NCBI GenBank assembly: GCA_013365325.1
Contig: JABVXV010000204.1
Coordinates: 50,335-114,334, forward strand
Origin: Dipetalonema caudispina
Lineage: Eukaryota > Nematoda > Chromadorea > Rhabditida > Onchocercidae
Length of the DNA stretch: 64,000 nt
Direction of reading: 5' to 3'
The position numbers and the translations under genes were made by a program. The notes below the pieces were generated by a model. It was not told the DNA's origin, ran no database searches, and saw nothing but the letters and a program-made list of their open reading frames with translations. This document shows, one piece after another, positions 1 through 15,600 of this stretch; within the stretch, counting starts at the first letter, position 1; each line of letters begins with the position of its first letter.

Positions 1-125
1 TCTATAAGTAATCGAAAAAAAGTTTCTTGGACAGATAGATTTAACTTCACCTTGCCTACATATTATGTGAACAGATTACCTTTCTAGAAGTGCTTGAATA
101 ATGACCAATAACGAATAATACTAAC

Positions 126-656
126 CGCTGCATTGTTCACGATCAATATCATCTAGACATCCACCAAAATCGTCACCCATATTAAGTGGTGTATTACTGT
201 TCCCACCTTTGTCTGATTCCTCATCTGCATCCTCCTCCTCACCTCTCAAGCCTTCAACCTGGAAAAAGGAAGTATTGACAATGTTTTAAATAATCAACGA
301 TAACTTCGGAAACCTTAAATCAACAGAAATTCGATACCGAATTTCAGATTAAAGCTTCGAATTTGAATGTGAAAGCAAAATCCTTAAACTCTCGGTCATT
401 TGCAAAAAAACGAACGGAAACGAAATGAGTACAAAGAAATGACTTATAACAATGCATACAACCCCAAATAGGGTTTTATTTATCTTCACCAAAAGTTCAA
501 ATAATTTACCTGTCCTGTCTCATCGATATCATCGCCAACATCCTTCTCACCTTTAGCATCACCCAAACCAGCGGTATCGTCATCACATGACTGCAGTTCA
601 CTTCCATCTTTTTCACTGTTTTCCTTTTGAGGCTTCGGTATCAGATTTACATATCC
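126..656 (-). other. Start of the midasin acidic tail
   Basis: Exons 59 and 60 are rich in D and E (for example GEKDVGDDIDETGQ and GEEEDADEESDKGG) and include MGDDFGGCLDDIDRE, matching the family motif that starts MGDL. In midasins this D/E-rich arm links the helical stalk to the MIDAS domain that contacts Rsa4 and Ytm1. The final exon stops at base 126, and bases 1-125 read as intron. Confidence 0.8.
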
Positions 657-3600
657 CTAACGAATAAGTCATTAAGATAGTAGCAAAAAAACAGCAATCA
701 ATTATTTCCCATAAAGTTGGAGTTGCATCAAACAGTTAAGAATCTTGCACAGCAAAAAGAATATAAATAGATTTAAGCGAATTCGATAATCAAGTGAATC
801 TTATCTCTCCACTTTTTACTTGTACTCCTGATCATTCTTGAAAAATTATTCAGTCATTCAGTTTTAATTATTCCACAACACTGCATCAGAATGACCTGCT
901 TCATCATTATCCTCACATTTAAAGTCAATAAAAAAGTTGTAAAAGTAAAAAGCAAACTTTCTCAAGAAGTGCAGCAGTCATTGCTTCGAAGTGTATATAA
1001 TACTTGGCCAACTCAACTGCAGAATTTTCAACTATCTCCAGAATGAAAGACAAAATTTCACAAAGTGCACTACTTATTGAAGTTATTTGCTCCAGACGGT
1101 CATATCCCATCGATCCCTTGCCTTCAGATAATTGTGCACACAAATTCCATATTTCTTCAGTTGACTGGAATAAAATTTCCTAGCCTCTAATTTGATTCAG
1201 AATTTATTTTCAAAAATTAATTTTTGGATTAAGAAATAATATTTATACTAATAAAATAGAGTTTTTGTCTTTGAAACAAGCCCAACAAAGTAATTATAGT
1301 GACTTCAATTTGAATTTGCATAACCTTGCCTTTCCCATGATCTATTTACTAGTTATTTGCCGAATGACAATAGCAAGATATACGCTGAGCTGTACCTATT
1401 AGATTTCCAAAAATTGACTCCACATTATTGGGAAAGGGGTCTGTTACAAATGATTAACTTGAGTTTTGGTTTGACAATACATATACAGGGAGAATTTTAA
1501 TTATTACACAGTAGGAAGTACCAAATCTATCTAACCTTATCAAAATTCAAATTCCTCAGCAAATTGGTCAATTGCTTTAAAATATCCATAAAGCGGGAAT
1601 TATCCAAATCAATTGACATTGCTTGCTTGTAAATATTTTGTAGTATGAGCAACAAAGCTTGAATTCCCTCCCATGAAATATCTCCAATCGTTTCCCGAAC
1701 ATTTGCTGGATTCGCCAGTGCTTCTGTCACTTCACGTAAGATTCCCAGCGCTTCTTCAACCTCTTCAGCCAGTACACACGAGATAACAGATAGCCAAGAA
1801 TTTATATCAGCACTTTCCGATTTCACAATATTAATAGTGTGAGATATATCGGAACTGCAAAAGCTTGGAATAAGTTACAAAATAATAACTAATTGAATTC
1901 TAGGTCTCCAATAAATGACAGCTGTTATATATCATAGACTGAATGGTCAAAATAGTTAGGAAGCTAAAAATTTGGAAATTATATGTAATATTGCGAGCTT
2001 TCCTGTAACTGAGTCTGGAATTTTCTTGAAATATGGATCGTAAAATTTGATTAAAATTTTCAATAATTACAGAAATCAAGCTCAATAACGACGTGTTTGG
2101 ATCTTCAGCCCAATTTTACAATCTCAGCTTTCATATATTACAAAAAGTATCAAGGAAAAAAACGATGATTTACTTTTTCCAAATAGCGATACTCCCACAA
2201 TCCATTGAATGAAAAAGCGACCGTTTAATAGCTTCCAGTATTCTTGCTGCTGCATCTTGCGCTTTTCTAATTGCATCAAGTGTTACATTATATTCCTGAT
2301 GCTGTTTATGTAACTGGGATAACCGAGTATCTTGAATACCACTGAACTGGAGAGCCTGAATCCAAAATATGATGATCGAAAATTAAGGATTTGTAGAAAC
2401 AAATAACCGTTTATAACAGTTTGTAACGAAACAAAAAAAAAAAGTGCTAACGAAAAACACGTCTTTCCCAAATTTCTCACTTATTCAAACCAATCAGTAT
2501 GCTGAATATTGATAGTAGTCACTGAACCATCAATAAATTTTTGAACATTTTAGCAGCAATGTTTTTGAGAACAAAACTGAAATAAGGTACAAACCACATT
2601 TTCTTTGAAATCAGCATTACAATTTGGAGCATTTTCAAGTTTTGTCCTCATAAATCCCAAAAGTGAATTAAATTTAAGTGTCGAATATTTCAACTGTCGT
2701 AGACGATGCAACCACTGCTGACCATACAAGCAAGGTTGTTTTACATCCTATAAGATTTATAAAAGGAAAACAGCGCTAATAGGATTTTGAACATTATTTC
2801 AGTTAAGTAAAAATTCAATCCTTTTCAAATCACATTGTCTTGAATTATATATAAAATTAAATCACTTACGTCAGATGAACAGTAGCTTATAGTTTGTAAT
2901 ATATCTAAAGAACAAATAACTCGAAAGCTCTTTTTACTAAAGAAAAACTTGAATACCTTAGCATTTTCTAAATAATTCAACAACATTTTTTTAGCTCTAT
3001 CCATCTTATTCAGCGTTCCTTTCACGGTTATCACAATCTGGTGACATAAGTACAGTTCATTCAGCATAAATTCGGTGAGACCCTTTAATTGGCACATCGT
3101 CTTTGCACTGATTTGAGCATTTGGTTTATGAAAATTCTTCAAGACAATGTTTCGTGATACTGCTCCATACCTTATGAACTAAATATACAAATTTTATAAA
3201 TAACGCAGCTATATGTAGTGAATAAATCTAACAAGTCTTTATTAAAAACTGTTAAACTACGACACTAACAAATAAGGGACGGAAATTTGAATTCATTTGT
3301 TCCATTTACTAAATTGTATCTGCAATGCAACCAAAATTTTGGAAGCAGAACAAAAAAATCTAAATTTCTGAAAACTTTTAAAAAATACCAAGGATGAATT
3401 ATGTTCACTAAATACCATGTAAAACGAATCACATTTTATGTATTCATAAGTACAAAAAAAGAGCAATGTGAAAAAAAAACTGTTGTCTATTTGCGCGGGA
3501 TTGCTAATTTTTAGACATCACCATCAATCAGAATAATTGAAGAACCTAACTCCGGAAAACCCTTTTAATCCTTCTTCCACCTCTGCAATATCAGTAGCTT

Positions 3601-6600
3601 AAAAGTAAACTTGACACACCTTCGTCAACATCGCATCTCCAGGCATTCCCGCAACAACATCAGCTGTTAACTGTTCTGCATTAATCGTTAAACCTTTTCG
3701 ACTACTTAAACCAAGTGCAGCATTATCTCTGAATAAACGTGCAACTGCCTGAAAGTAGTGAAAGAAATTCAGGGACGGTGTAATAAATTATTCTGATATC
3801 TATAGCAATATTACGTCACTGCCATGCTTTGAAATAAACCAATGAAAGCAACACTTCGAAATCATACAGCCGGTATTAAGTCAATTATACAGTAAGAAGC
3901 AAAACAGACTTAAGCATAGTTATATCAGTGATTTTTTCATTCACCGAATTGATTACGATTGATAATAAATCCATAGAGAATAAAACCTTGCAAACTGCAG
4001 GAGTTAATCTTTTATTGTAAATATAAAATACATCAATTCTGCTGCACCTATATGAACATCATTATAAAGTTGGATTATATTACTTCCTTCTACTTTCCAC
4101 CACAAAAGCAATCCAGTTTAAATCATAATCGAATATAATTCTGAAAGACGTAAAATCTACACACCTTTTGTCGTTCACTTAATGCACGACCTTGTTGCTT
4201 TTCCTTTTCACTGTCGTTGCCCTCGTATTGAATATCTTTGCGAATAAGATCGTTACAGTACTTTGCGAATTCTGTTAACTGAAGTTTCAGCATTTAAAAG
4301 GAAATAAAACTTAGAGGAAATTTGCAACAAAATGGAAATGTTCATGCCTTCCATGTATATACATATACATGCACTGAAACGATACAAACACACTAGATCG
4401 ACCACAACTACACGTAATCAAACCATTTTGAATGGTTTAATCTCTTGAAAAGATGATACGTGTTTGACGCGAAACTTCATTTCGATATGAGGCCAAACCG
4501 ATGTATTCTGATATATTCTGTTATTATCAGACAATTCTATATCGAATAACTAGTTCGTTCTGATGGTGGTATTAAGTGAATTGAAAGTATACTCGGAAAA
4601 AAGTTGATAAAGGTTGATATCACTCAATAGAATCGGTCAGACATGCATGACATGGCCTACACTTGTTACTACTTTCTTCCTCCGTTAACTTTTCCAGAAT
4701 GATTTTTCATATGAAATACTGCAAAACTTACTTCCTGAATATCTTCTAGAAGAGTGCCATTCATAAAATGTGTCGCAATTTTCACCATTAAGTCAACCGC
4801 GCGTTTCGCATAGAAATCATTACATAGCATTATTCGGTTATAAGCAAATTTTGCTTTAGTCTCATGCCCTACCGTTGACAGTATCGGTGGAATTTCATCA
4901 AGAACGGGAGCAACCAAGTCACTGCCAGATAACCTGAACTGTTTCAGGAGACGAAGCAACTGCTTGTGAGCTTTCTGGGATGACGCCTTCACGCTCCATA
5001 AATTTAAATCATTGTATTTCATGATCTTTATGAAATCAAGTAGCTGCTTTTCCAATGGTTCCTTCTGCATGGCTAATTTATTTTCAACTATCTGAAATCG
5101 AAATTTGTAGGGATATGAGCATTTAAAATTTGTAAATGTTGGTTCTCAGAATTCTTTGCACAGAAAGGAAATACAAGACTGAAATTTCTATTTCGAAATC
5201 ATTTATGAGTTGCTTTAAAATAAGAACATTTTAGCTAGTTAGACTGAGAACGATAACTGAACTCTAAGCATTGACTAATTTTTTCAATCCGACCGCTTAC
5301 TCAGTTAGTTAGATAGAATTGCTCCTAACTAACATAAATCCAAATCCCAAACTAACTGGAAAATTATATTTTAAAATAAAGCCGGTTTTCATAAAGCGCG
5401 ATGGCCACAAGAATGGCTCCCATTAGGAATTCTTTCCGTTCCTACTACAAATTCTCCGGAATCTTCCCAGCGGCAGTCTTGAACTTCTATTAACCACAAT
5501 ACTCTTTTCTTTGACTCTCAAACAGTAAAACGAGCTAGCTACTGGTGTTACGTACGAACTATTATCGATTTCTCAGTAACCTTCACAAATCACAATATCA
5601 GTAATCTCTTAAATTCCATTCCAAAAATGGATGGTATCTGTGATGGGGACTAGTACTTTATTACTTTTAGTACAAATTATAGGAAACCTAAATTGAAATA
5701 AAAAGAAAACTTACGGTATCAAACAACCGGAAATATGCAACTACTGATTTCAAGCGTAGACATAATTTATCCCTCATACTTTCTTTTGTCAGTTTGATGA
5801 ACTTGATAAGCAATTCAGCAGTCAGTAGTCGAGCTTTAAAGTCAATAATCGTTGAATTTTGTATCCACTCAATTGTCATCGTTAAAATTTCGTCGTCGTC
5901 TTTATCCATTTTATTAAGTGATTCGAAAAGTGGCCACGACAGTAGCAATGTCTGCGCACGACAATCGGTCTATAACAAATTTTCAAGGGTTTAATCAAAC
6001 AGCTCAAATTATCTAAAAATATCTTAAATTAAAATTATAAAATCGAATATGACTTCTACCTCTTAAATATTTCATACCATAGTAAGAGTAATTGCAAAAG
6101 ACAAAATTATTTGTGTAGAAGTTCAGCGCAGCGTATTCAGCGCACACATAGGCATTGTGGAATATTAAATACGCTGCGCTGAACTTCTGCAACAATAATT
6201 CTTAGACATTTCAAATACCGACTTGACGTTTAGCTACGAAGACGTGAAATCCAACTAACCTGTACTTGTTCGAGCAAATTACCCCAACAGAGTACTTCCA
6301 TTTTTCTCCAATTTACCAATAAATGCCGCAACTCGTCAAGTTCGTTCGCTAACGAGTGGTTTCGATCAGCAACTTTCTCCCATAAATCTGCTTCAGCTAA
6401 AAAAAAAAGGGTTCAACACTTTTTTTTAAATGAAAGATCTTGCCAGACTAATGAACTAGTAAGAAAAAATATTTTCACGCGGTTCATTATAGATAAGATT
6501 GTGAAGGATGGGGAGATGCAAAAGGAAGGAGAAACACAAGGTTTTCAGATCAGAAAAATGGTTTAGAAAAAAGAAAATGGTTTTTATGCATAACATCAGC

Positions 6601-9600
6601 ATTACACCGATCAAAACAGGTGATTTATGGTATAACTACTACATATCCTACCAAGCAGACGTTCGAGAAGTGCAGAAAATTGCATTTGAGGAATTGCCAT
6701 CGAAGCAGACAATATTTTCTGTACTCGCTGCAAGAAAATAAGAAAATATGACAAATAAGTCAAAAAACAAACTAAAAATGAAAAATTCAAATAGCTTAAT
6801 ACTTAACAACTTCCCACGATTTACAAAAATTTATCCATTGTATATTAGCGAATTTATTTATACCAATCAATGAACCAATCATTTACAAAATGCTTATGTC
6901 ATATTAAGATAATCGCGTAAGAATTGCTTATGACCTTAATTTTAATTATTTGGAATTCGTTAACCATATATTGTGCAGTCCGTGAATTATATTATATAAT
7001 CGCGTGCTGCACTAACTTATATTATTCGTAATTAACCCTGAATGATTACGATACCAATACAAAACGTCTTTCATTTCATTTTTTTGACTTATAAATTATA
7101 AGGCAACACCTGCAATATACCATCCAGAACTGTCATTTCGGGCCATTTTTCCTTCAACCAGTACACACGTTTAATTAGCGGCTTCATTGCTGCGATGCAT
7201 TTCTCCAACTCTGATCGACTATTTCTTCGGTAAACATCAATAATTCGTACGTCTTCATCAAGATCCAACTGATTCAGCGCGTAAAGATTGTAAACTGAAA
7301 TATAAGTAATCAAATAATTAAACGTAGAAGAAAGAAAGAGACTAAGCAAACAACACTCTTCTCAATTCTGTAGAGAAGAATTTTGTCAAATATTTGCAAT
7401 TTAGAATCAACACCTGCAATTTTCTAAATTCCTTCCGGAATTTCATGAAACCCTCAAGCAATCCTCATGAGATCAAGTATGAAGAAAATACCAAAAATTT
7501 TTGAATCCACTAAGTCGTCCACAAGACCACATGACGATGCTGTATCCATCATCCATGCTAAAGCCATGTGACTATCGTAGCCACGGATACATCCCTCATT
7601 TGCCAACAGATGAAGTATTTCTGTCAAACTTTCACTATCAATGCAACTAGTAGACAGTGCAGCGAAAAGTGCCGGTTCTTCAAGTAAATCCTGCTCATCG
7701 CTGGAAGCCGAGAAATCCGGTAGTAACTCTCGAACCTGAAAATTGTATAAAGTGTAAATATTTGATACTCTGTTATCCTTCATTAACTATAAATAGTGGC
7801 ATCAAAATGATTGACAAAATACCGACAATAAGCTAATGATGAAATAGGGAAGTCGTCCATTCCATGTAACTCGCGAGATAATAAAAAAAATTATAAAATG
7901 TTATAAATTAAGCTCAAATATTAGAGGCTACAGAAAATCACAAATAAACCTATTTAAGAAATCAGCGATTAAACCACACGGGTAATTTACAAAAAGTTCG
8001 ATTTCCCACGACTTAAACCATATTTTTCTCAGATTTTCATCTTACTCTCTGAAAACAGATTTGCAATATAATTTATCGCCTTTCTTTCTGACCATTATTC
8101 CTTAAGACTTGCTATACACCTATTTTTCATTACCTTAATGTCATCCTCATCAAGCTCTTCCTCTCCATGCCTTAGGCTTTTCCGATAAACGTACGCTTTT
8201 TCTTGCTTTTCTGTATTAGCTTCAAACCACTTCGACCATTCGTTCCCTATGAAATATCACTTTCAACAAAATATAATTAAATTCCCAAAATTCTAGCCTC
8301 CTATTTTAAAAGAATTGATTGAACAAATCAATGAAAATACGACAGAATAAAAGTAGTCTAAATCAATTAACATTAACTTGAAATTTTCATTATTAAATGT
8401 TGATAACAGGATGAATGCTTAACTATTCTAGCTATTGTCTTTTAAATTACAAAATAACACTCACTAATCCATTGAATGACTTCTTCCATCAAAATCTTTT
8501 CAGGATCAGCGAAATATTCCCTGCCTAGTTTATATTTCTGCAAAGAAAGAGCAACCAATTCCTTCTGCAGTCTCTTTGGCATTATTGTCTTCTGAGAGAT
8601 ACACCATTTGTATAAAATATCACTTTCTGGTGAATTGTCCAAGCAGTTCCATTTAAACTGCAAAAATCTGGATAAAATTACTTTGCTAACATAAGCAAAA
8701 TAGCGATTTTCATTTTCTTCATATTATTTCATATTAGAAGCTCATCTTATCTAGATAGATAGTGTAGTTATACATCAATGGATGAATATACTTTTTTGCT
8801 TTCATGATGATGTTTACATTTAATTATTTCATGGTGATCAAGAAAACGAAATACTCTAATATGGTTTTTATACCGTTAAAATAAATTTTATTTACTCCAT
8901 TGTCATCGATGTTATTACTCTTACTCTAATCAAGTTCCCTTCATTAACCAATCCCCGAATCTCATTTACTTCTCAAAACTACTGAATTAAAATTTACCGA
9001 AAACTTGGCTGGAAAGTTGTAAACAGCAATCAAATTGCGTAAATTAATTAACTGAATCATATGAAAACGCTTGTATGAAATCGCTGCCACCAAAATATTC
9101 AAAAACATGAAAAACGGACAGATGATATCCGTAAAAGCACTGTATTCAGAGAAAGTTTTCTGAAAAGAAAAAGATAAAAGAACAAGCATTGTTATTAATC
9201 TAAATAAGAGACTCCAACTAAGAACCAGATATATTTTTTATTTATTTACACTTGAAATAGTAGAAACATACATTACAGAAAGACTGGATGGACGTTAAGA
9301 AGCTATCAATCTGTGCCACCGCCATTCGAATATCATCATCCGATAGACTATCCAAGTGATCCAAATCAATAAGGGAGAATGCGCGTTGCTGTTCGAGAAC
9401 TGTTCCCACGAAAGAATTCATTCTAACCGCCAGCGATGAGAACTGCAAATTATTAAAAAATAAAATTTTAAAATATATAAGAAATTTTGCAGGGAAGCAT
9501 TAAGTGAAATAATTTTATTAAAATAAACCTAAAAGAAATCTTGAATTAACTTCGATTTGATGTAATATATTTGAAATTCTAATTTGATGGTAATAATATG

Positions 9601-12600
9601 TATACTTGCCGTATCTGACGAATGACAGTTTCCAAATTAAAAATGTAATATATGTATAGAATGAAATGTATTAACTGTTACGCTAAACAAAATATATTAT
9701 AGATTAAGGAAAAATCTCTAAATGATATTCCAAAATTATTTTCTAAGTTAGAAATAAGGTTAGTATACTACCCTTCGAAAATCGTCAATGAAAATGCTAA
9801 AATGTTGGCTATGTGACACTAAGCAACCGCAAGACAATAATTCATTACGAAAAACAAAACTCGTACATGTCAAGGATAGCTGAAATTGTTCCGAAGTAGT
9901 AAAATCAGCTACTGTGCTGTTGAAATTTTATTTTAAAAACTTACATCTGTATAGCGAGGACGAAAGAAAACTGTATTTTGTGAATAGTTCTTCAATTCCG
10001 TCATCACAGAATTATACGTATTTACAAGGTTATTGATGAATGGATGTTTGGAATTTGAAAACAACGTCAAATCTATCTGACCGCTGACTATTCTTTGATA
10101 GGATTGTAGAACGCCAATAATATTTTCAAGCAATTTTTTCTGAATTTAAATCATTAGTCGGTTTGAAAAATGAAACAAAAATAAATGAAGTATTTTTTAA
10201 CAACCAGAAATTCTTTATCTAGAAGATTTAACAATGTGAAAGGGCATAGGAAAAGTACAGTAAGAAATGAAATATTGAAAATTTTCAATTTTTTTAGACG
10301 AAAAAAAGCGCGCAAGTGATGTTTACCTTATTCATTAAATAATTGAAATTCATTTCCTCGTTCAGCACTGGGTCAATGCAGTTCCTCGCCGGGATCGATA
10401 GTGGTAACAACGTACAAGAGATTGTTTCCAACCGTTGCATTATACTCGACAAGGTGACGTTGGGGGAAGAATAAGAAGAAGATGGAGAATCCAACAATGA
10501 TTCGAAATGATCAATCATAGTCAGAAGCTTTTCCCTGAAACAACCCATATACTGAAAATCCCACATGAAAAATCTAATCACTTTTATAAAATTTAATCAC
10601 CAAAACTTATTGTTCACTCCAAAATGATTTACGGTAAATTCATTTCACAACTCTACTTTAAAACTACTGATTAATGAAGTAATAGCAGCTCTTTTCGCTT
10701 TGAATTTCTAATCATCCAACACATGATAAATATACCCACATGCTACTGTGTTACCGTCCAACAGTGGTCAATTCCGAATTACAATAAGGGAGAGAGTGAG
10801 AGAGAGAACCATCATCTGCAGTGCATCAAATGTCTGTGCATGAGGTAAATCTTGAAAAATCAACGTTTAATTTGTCATCGATGATGCTTTAGTGTAAAAC
10901 AGCAACGATTAGAGCTAAGATAAAATGGTTAAGATAAACTAACCTGTACATCAATTTAAACGATTTCAAATGAACTCCAATCTTCCAAAAATAAGTACAT
11001 AAATGTTTTCGCTGGATGGGGAAGTCACCAAGTTGTGCCAGCGTAATCTCTTGTGAAGATAATTGGAACCCCATTGAACGCCATATCGATGAGAATAATT
11101 CCGTACCCAAAGTGACCCATGCTAGATCACTATTCTGGAAGAAATAAAATTTAATTATGAAACTTTTCGTATATTGAAATTTATGCCTCTTTCACGTTCT
11201 ATTTCATAACATCAGTGACTTTATCTAAACTACATAGCTGCCTTTGCCGGATATCAGACGGCATTTCCATATATCCTAACCTATCACCATGTACTCCAAG
11301 TCAAAGCATCAAATTATCAAAGCATCTTTCTATTCTTTGAATAAAATTGTTTTGAACGTTCCTTGATCTGACGGTTCAAGGTCCACCGCACGAACATACG
11401 TACAGAAGACTATGTCCGATTTAAATAAATTTTATTAACTTACTTTACACGCAATTGGAATTTCCTCAACAGCAAAGTTCGAGCAAAGATATTGGGCAAA
11501 AATTGCTATCTGTGACCATTTTTCATCTTTAAGATTCAACCATGCCAAGCGATAAAGCTCAACAGGCTGATGCGCTGATATTGATAACAACTCAAGCAAT
11601 ATCTGTAAAAATCTAATGGAAACAAGAATTAATAAAATGGATGCATGGTATAATAAGACAGTATATGCAGTGTGCACTGTGCAACGAATACTTTCATAAC
11701 GCAACGCAGTAAGTAGCTCATGTCCTTACTGTGGCACATACTATGTATTTGCATCCCAACAAAATCATACAATAGATCTGTAATAATAGCTATCAAACTG
11801 CTTCTTTTCAATTCAATTGCTACACTATTTACATGTATAACATCATGATAGATAATTACTTGTTTCCCATTGTGATTATTCAAAATAGCGAAACCGCAAC
11901 AAATATCCGTCATTAATTTCAGCGCTACTCTTAAAACACTGCTCTTATCGGCATAATATTTTCCCACTTGATAAGCATTTTGCTGCATTAAACAGCTTTT
12001 ATTATCCACTTCAGCACTGCTCATAGTCAAATCTTCTAGCTCGTCTTCATACTGCAACAAGAGGATAAACTGTCCCATCATATATCTTCAAATTTTCAAA
12101 GTTTTTGGTGTTTGAAAAGTTTAGTCAAAACATAAAAACAAAAACCCACATCTATCACACTCTCTAGAGAATTAAGGTAATCTAAACAATTCTTACTTTA
12201 AAAAGAGAGTATGTATATTTTCAAATCTGAAAAAGATAAGCACAAATAGAATGAACCTTTCTCCACTCGTCATAACTCCGGAAGGGTTCAAAAAAGTTGC
12301 AGCGTTTGTGAAAATTTGAGTAAAGCTCTGAGGCTTTTTTATCAGTCATCCATACTTTATCGATGGCAGTTACAGCACAACATAAACTTGTAGACCATCT
12401 GAATTAAAGCAGTTAACAGTTACTTCGTTATATATGTAGGTAAACAATGATTTTTCCAGCGTGATGCAGAAATTCGCGACATGAAGCAGTACTTGTTCAC
12501 ATGATACTTTAACCAGCAGCCTTTCAATTCTTTGGAAATGATAAAAGGTAGGCTCAGCGTAAGTGTTAAACTGTCCATCAGCAGTTTCAGACGCAAATTA

Positions 12601-15600
12601 CCCTTAAACCATCATCGCCCACTTCACTGAACTCCACAAATACAGCCCCGAAACCGAACCCTCAGCCTACAATTAATGCGTGCCCACTCCTAGCAATACA
12701 CCAACATACGAACACACCCATTCCCTCACTAAGTTATTATCAATGTACACTATTATTGATTTGCACTAATTTGGGACTATTTGGAAAAAATTATGCGAAT
12801 ATTACCGAAATTTCTCAATAACTTACTGTTTCCATGTGTTAGAACATGAAGAATCATTCAAACGTTGCCATGCAAAATGAAGTGGCGCACATGCACTTCG
12901 TAAATCCATTCGTTGATGGCATGCTTCTATGAAAAGCATGATATTCCATAAAATCTAAAACTTTAAGGTTGCACCGAGAACTGTACATTTAAAGTTCAGT
13001 ACAGTAAAAGTCCATCACTTTTTAAGAAGTAGATAAATGAGTAACTTACAACCCTGATTTGCTTATTGCTGATAAAAACATTAACAGCTTCACTTCTCAT
13101 CCAATTAATCACTGACTTATCAGTACATTTACTCTCTAAAATATATTTACAACTGGCTAAAATTTAATTTCACACTTAACTGAATAACTTACATGTATTT
13201 AGTTGAATGTCTATCCTTATAACTGATTTAATGGTCACTGATGACTTCCAACAAAGTGCTTTTTACACAATATGTCCAGAAGTTACATTGCCGACAAGTA
13301 TTTTCTATTTAATCTCTCAAGAACCAAAGACACACCTGGCTCGACTTATGGAAACAACAAAGTAAAATAAAGCCAAAAACAAAATAAAAGTTACTAAGCA
13401 TGAATCCGAGACTGTAGAATCCACTATGGGAAATTTCGAAATGTACACATACAACTCATTAAGCAGGTCCTTCAAATATGAAATTGCGGATGATGGAAGT
13501 TGGTCACTTCGAATCTTCCCTAAAAAAATTGTTCCAAAATTTCATGCCTTCTTTATGGTATGCTTTTATCGAACTCTACAACGTTCCAACCCAGATATCT
13601 TATTGCGAGGTAGAACCAGTTAGGAAGTGTTGAAATATGGTTGAAAATCCGAATCAAAAATTCCCAGAAGTTCATAATCAAACAAATCAAACAAAAGAGA
13701 GCTTTAATCGTGCCCTACATACTGCTCCTAAATTATGCATGCTCAGGATTAGTTCTTAGAATCAATAGAGAAAAGTTCCGGAAATATCCCACGGAACTTC
13801 CTGCAAATCCAAATCTTGAGCTCACTTTTAACAAAAAGGTTGCTTATGTCAGCAGCAGATCCTTTCTCAGTCGAAATCTTATCCACACTAAACTTCGCCC
13901 ACAAAGCGCACATTCCGATGATGAATCTGGAAAATTGCTTATTGATATATTTACTTATGGGGAAAAATTTTCGAAATGTTGCAAAGGAAAAATAATGAAA
14001 TATGAATTTAATTCATGACTCATGGCTCGCAACAGAATTAGCCATCTAACCTATCAGTCACGAGAGTGATGCGTTAGCATCTTTTCACACTTTGATTGTC
14101 AGACATTTAATAGATAAGCCAGAAGTGGGGATGTTGAACTTCTATAGTTAGGTGGACACAATATTTGAATATAAATGTCTGAAGAGGAAAATTGGACCAA
14201 AAAATTCGTGACTAAGCTTTTTTATACTCACATTAGTAACTTGAGTAACAGAAGCTGACAACTTTACAGCTTGTTTTTTGTTCTATGAAGTGATTTGCAT
14301 CAGTCATTAAGTAACGCGATACCTGTCATTATCTACGTATGTGTCTGGAGGTTTCGTAATATGCAGTGTTGAAGAACCATCGAAATATTCGTCATAATCC
14401 AATGTTTTATTTTGCATCAGTTTTTCAATGACTTCAATAACTTTATCTCTTGCTTTCTTATCTGAACAATACTGTCAATAAATAAGTCCATGAATTTACT
14501 AAATACAGAATTTTAAAATAACGGATATATATATATATATAGGATTAATGATAATAATTTTAAGCCAGTTACTTGTATCCGCTTAATACCACTTGTTTAA
14601 TGAAATATATTATTTTAAAAAGAGTTAGTTACCTGAGCATTTAAATAGTCCGACCATTTCCTCAATTTTCAGTTGTTTAAATGGAATGCAAAGTGTAGCC
14701 CACAGAACACCAAGTATCCAATCATGCTGACTTACAAATGACCAAACCAGAATTTTCCATTTATTGTATCTGATAGCAAGATCGGAATCTACTGTAGGGT
14801 AAACAATGAAAGTTTCTTTTTTGTTTTCATCAGTTTCCACAGCTTCCTCATTCGTGGGTATTTTGAAGTGCTAAAATTTGAAGCTCAATTGTTTCATCTG
14901 TCACACAGTTTCAAGTTACTGCTCATCTTAATGTCAACAATCGCACTGCCACTATATCCAGTAAAAATATTAACATGAAAGCTGACCTTTATCGCTTTTT
15001 CAAAACACATGTCCTTCTCCTTCAGAAGTATCTTTAACTTCAACAACTCAAAGCATGAAAGCTGTTGACATCCCTGCATTACTGCTGATGTAATCCGTAA
15101 AATATCTTGGTTTTCCGTATTCATCACCATATTCTGGAAACAAAATTTACAAAAGAAAAGCAAAGGATGTATTAAAAAATGCAGTATAACCATTGTCACA
15201 AGAAATAGAGATTTTTTTTTTTTTCAAGCTTAAAACCAGAAAGTTGGCTTATTTTACGGCAAGAAATTTTTCAATAAAAACAATTGATCAAATTTTCTCA
15301 TTATGAAAATGTGTAGCAGTACAGATAACAAGTACATACCACCAGATCTTGTGCTATTTTGAACCAAGCACAATCATCAGGAAATAAATATAATTCCACT
15401 GAACGATTACGCATAGCCCGTGAAATGCCGCCGTAATCATCATCCATTGTGAAAAAAACGCTAAATTTTTGAAACCAATTAAAACTTACAGTCCAGAAGA
15501 ATGACATCGAAAATATGAAGTTTTAATCTCAGACTTTCAATAACATTTCAATTCGCCAACTAATCGTTCCAGAAGTGAATCATAAAAGTAAAATCAACAA

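Noticed and set aside
12597..12663. Minus-strand stretch GFGFGAVFVEFSEVGDDG, reminiscent of a U2AF-type RRM
   Set aside because: Bounded by stop codons on both sides, no matching acceptor, and it does not fit the phase of midasin exons 35 and 36. Treated as chance in a G-rich patch.
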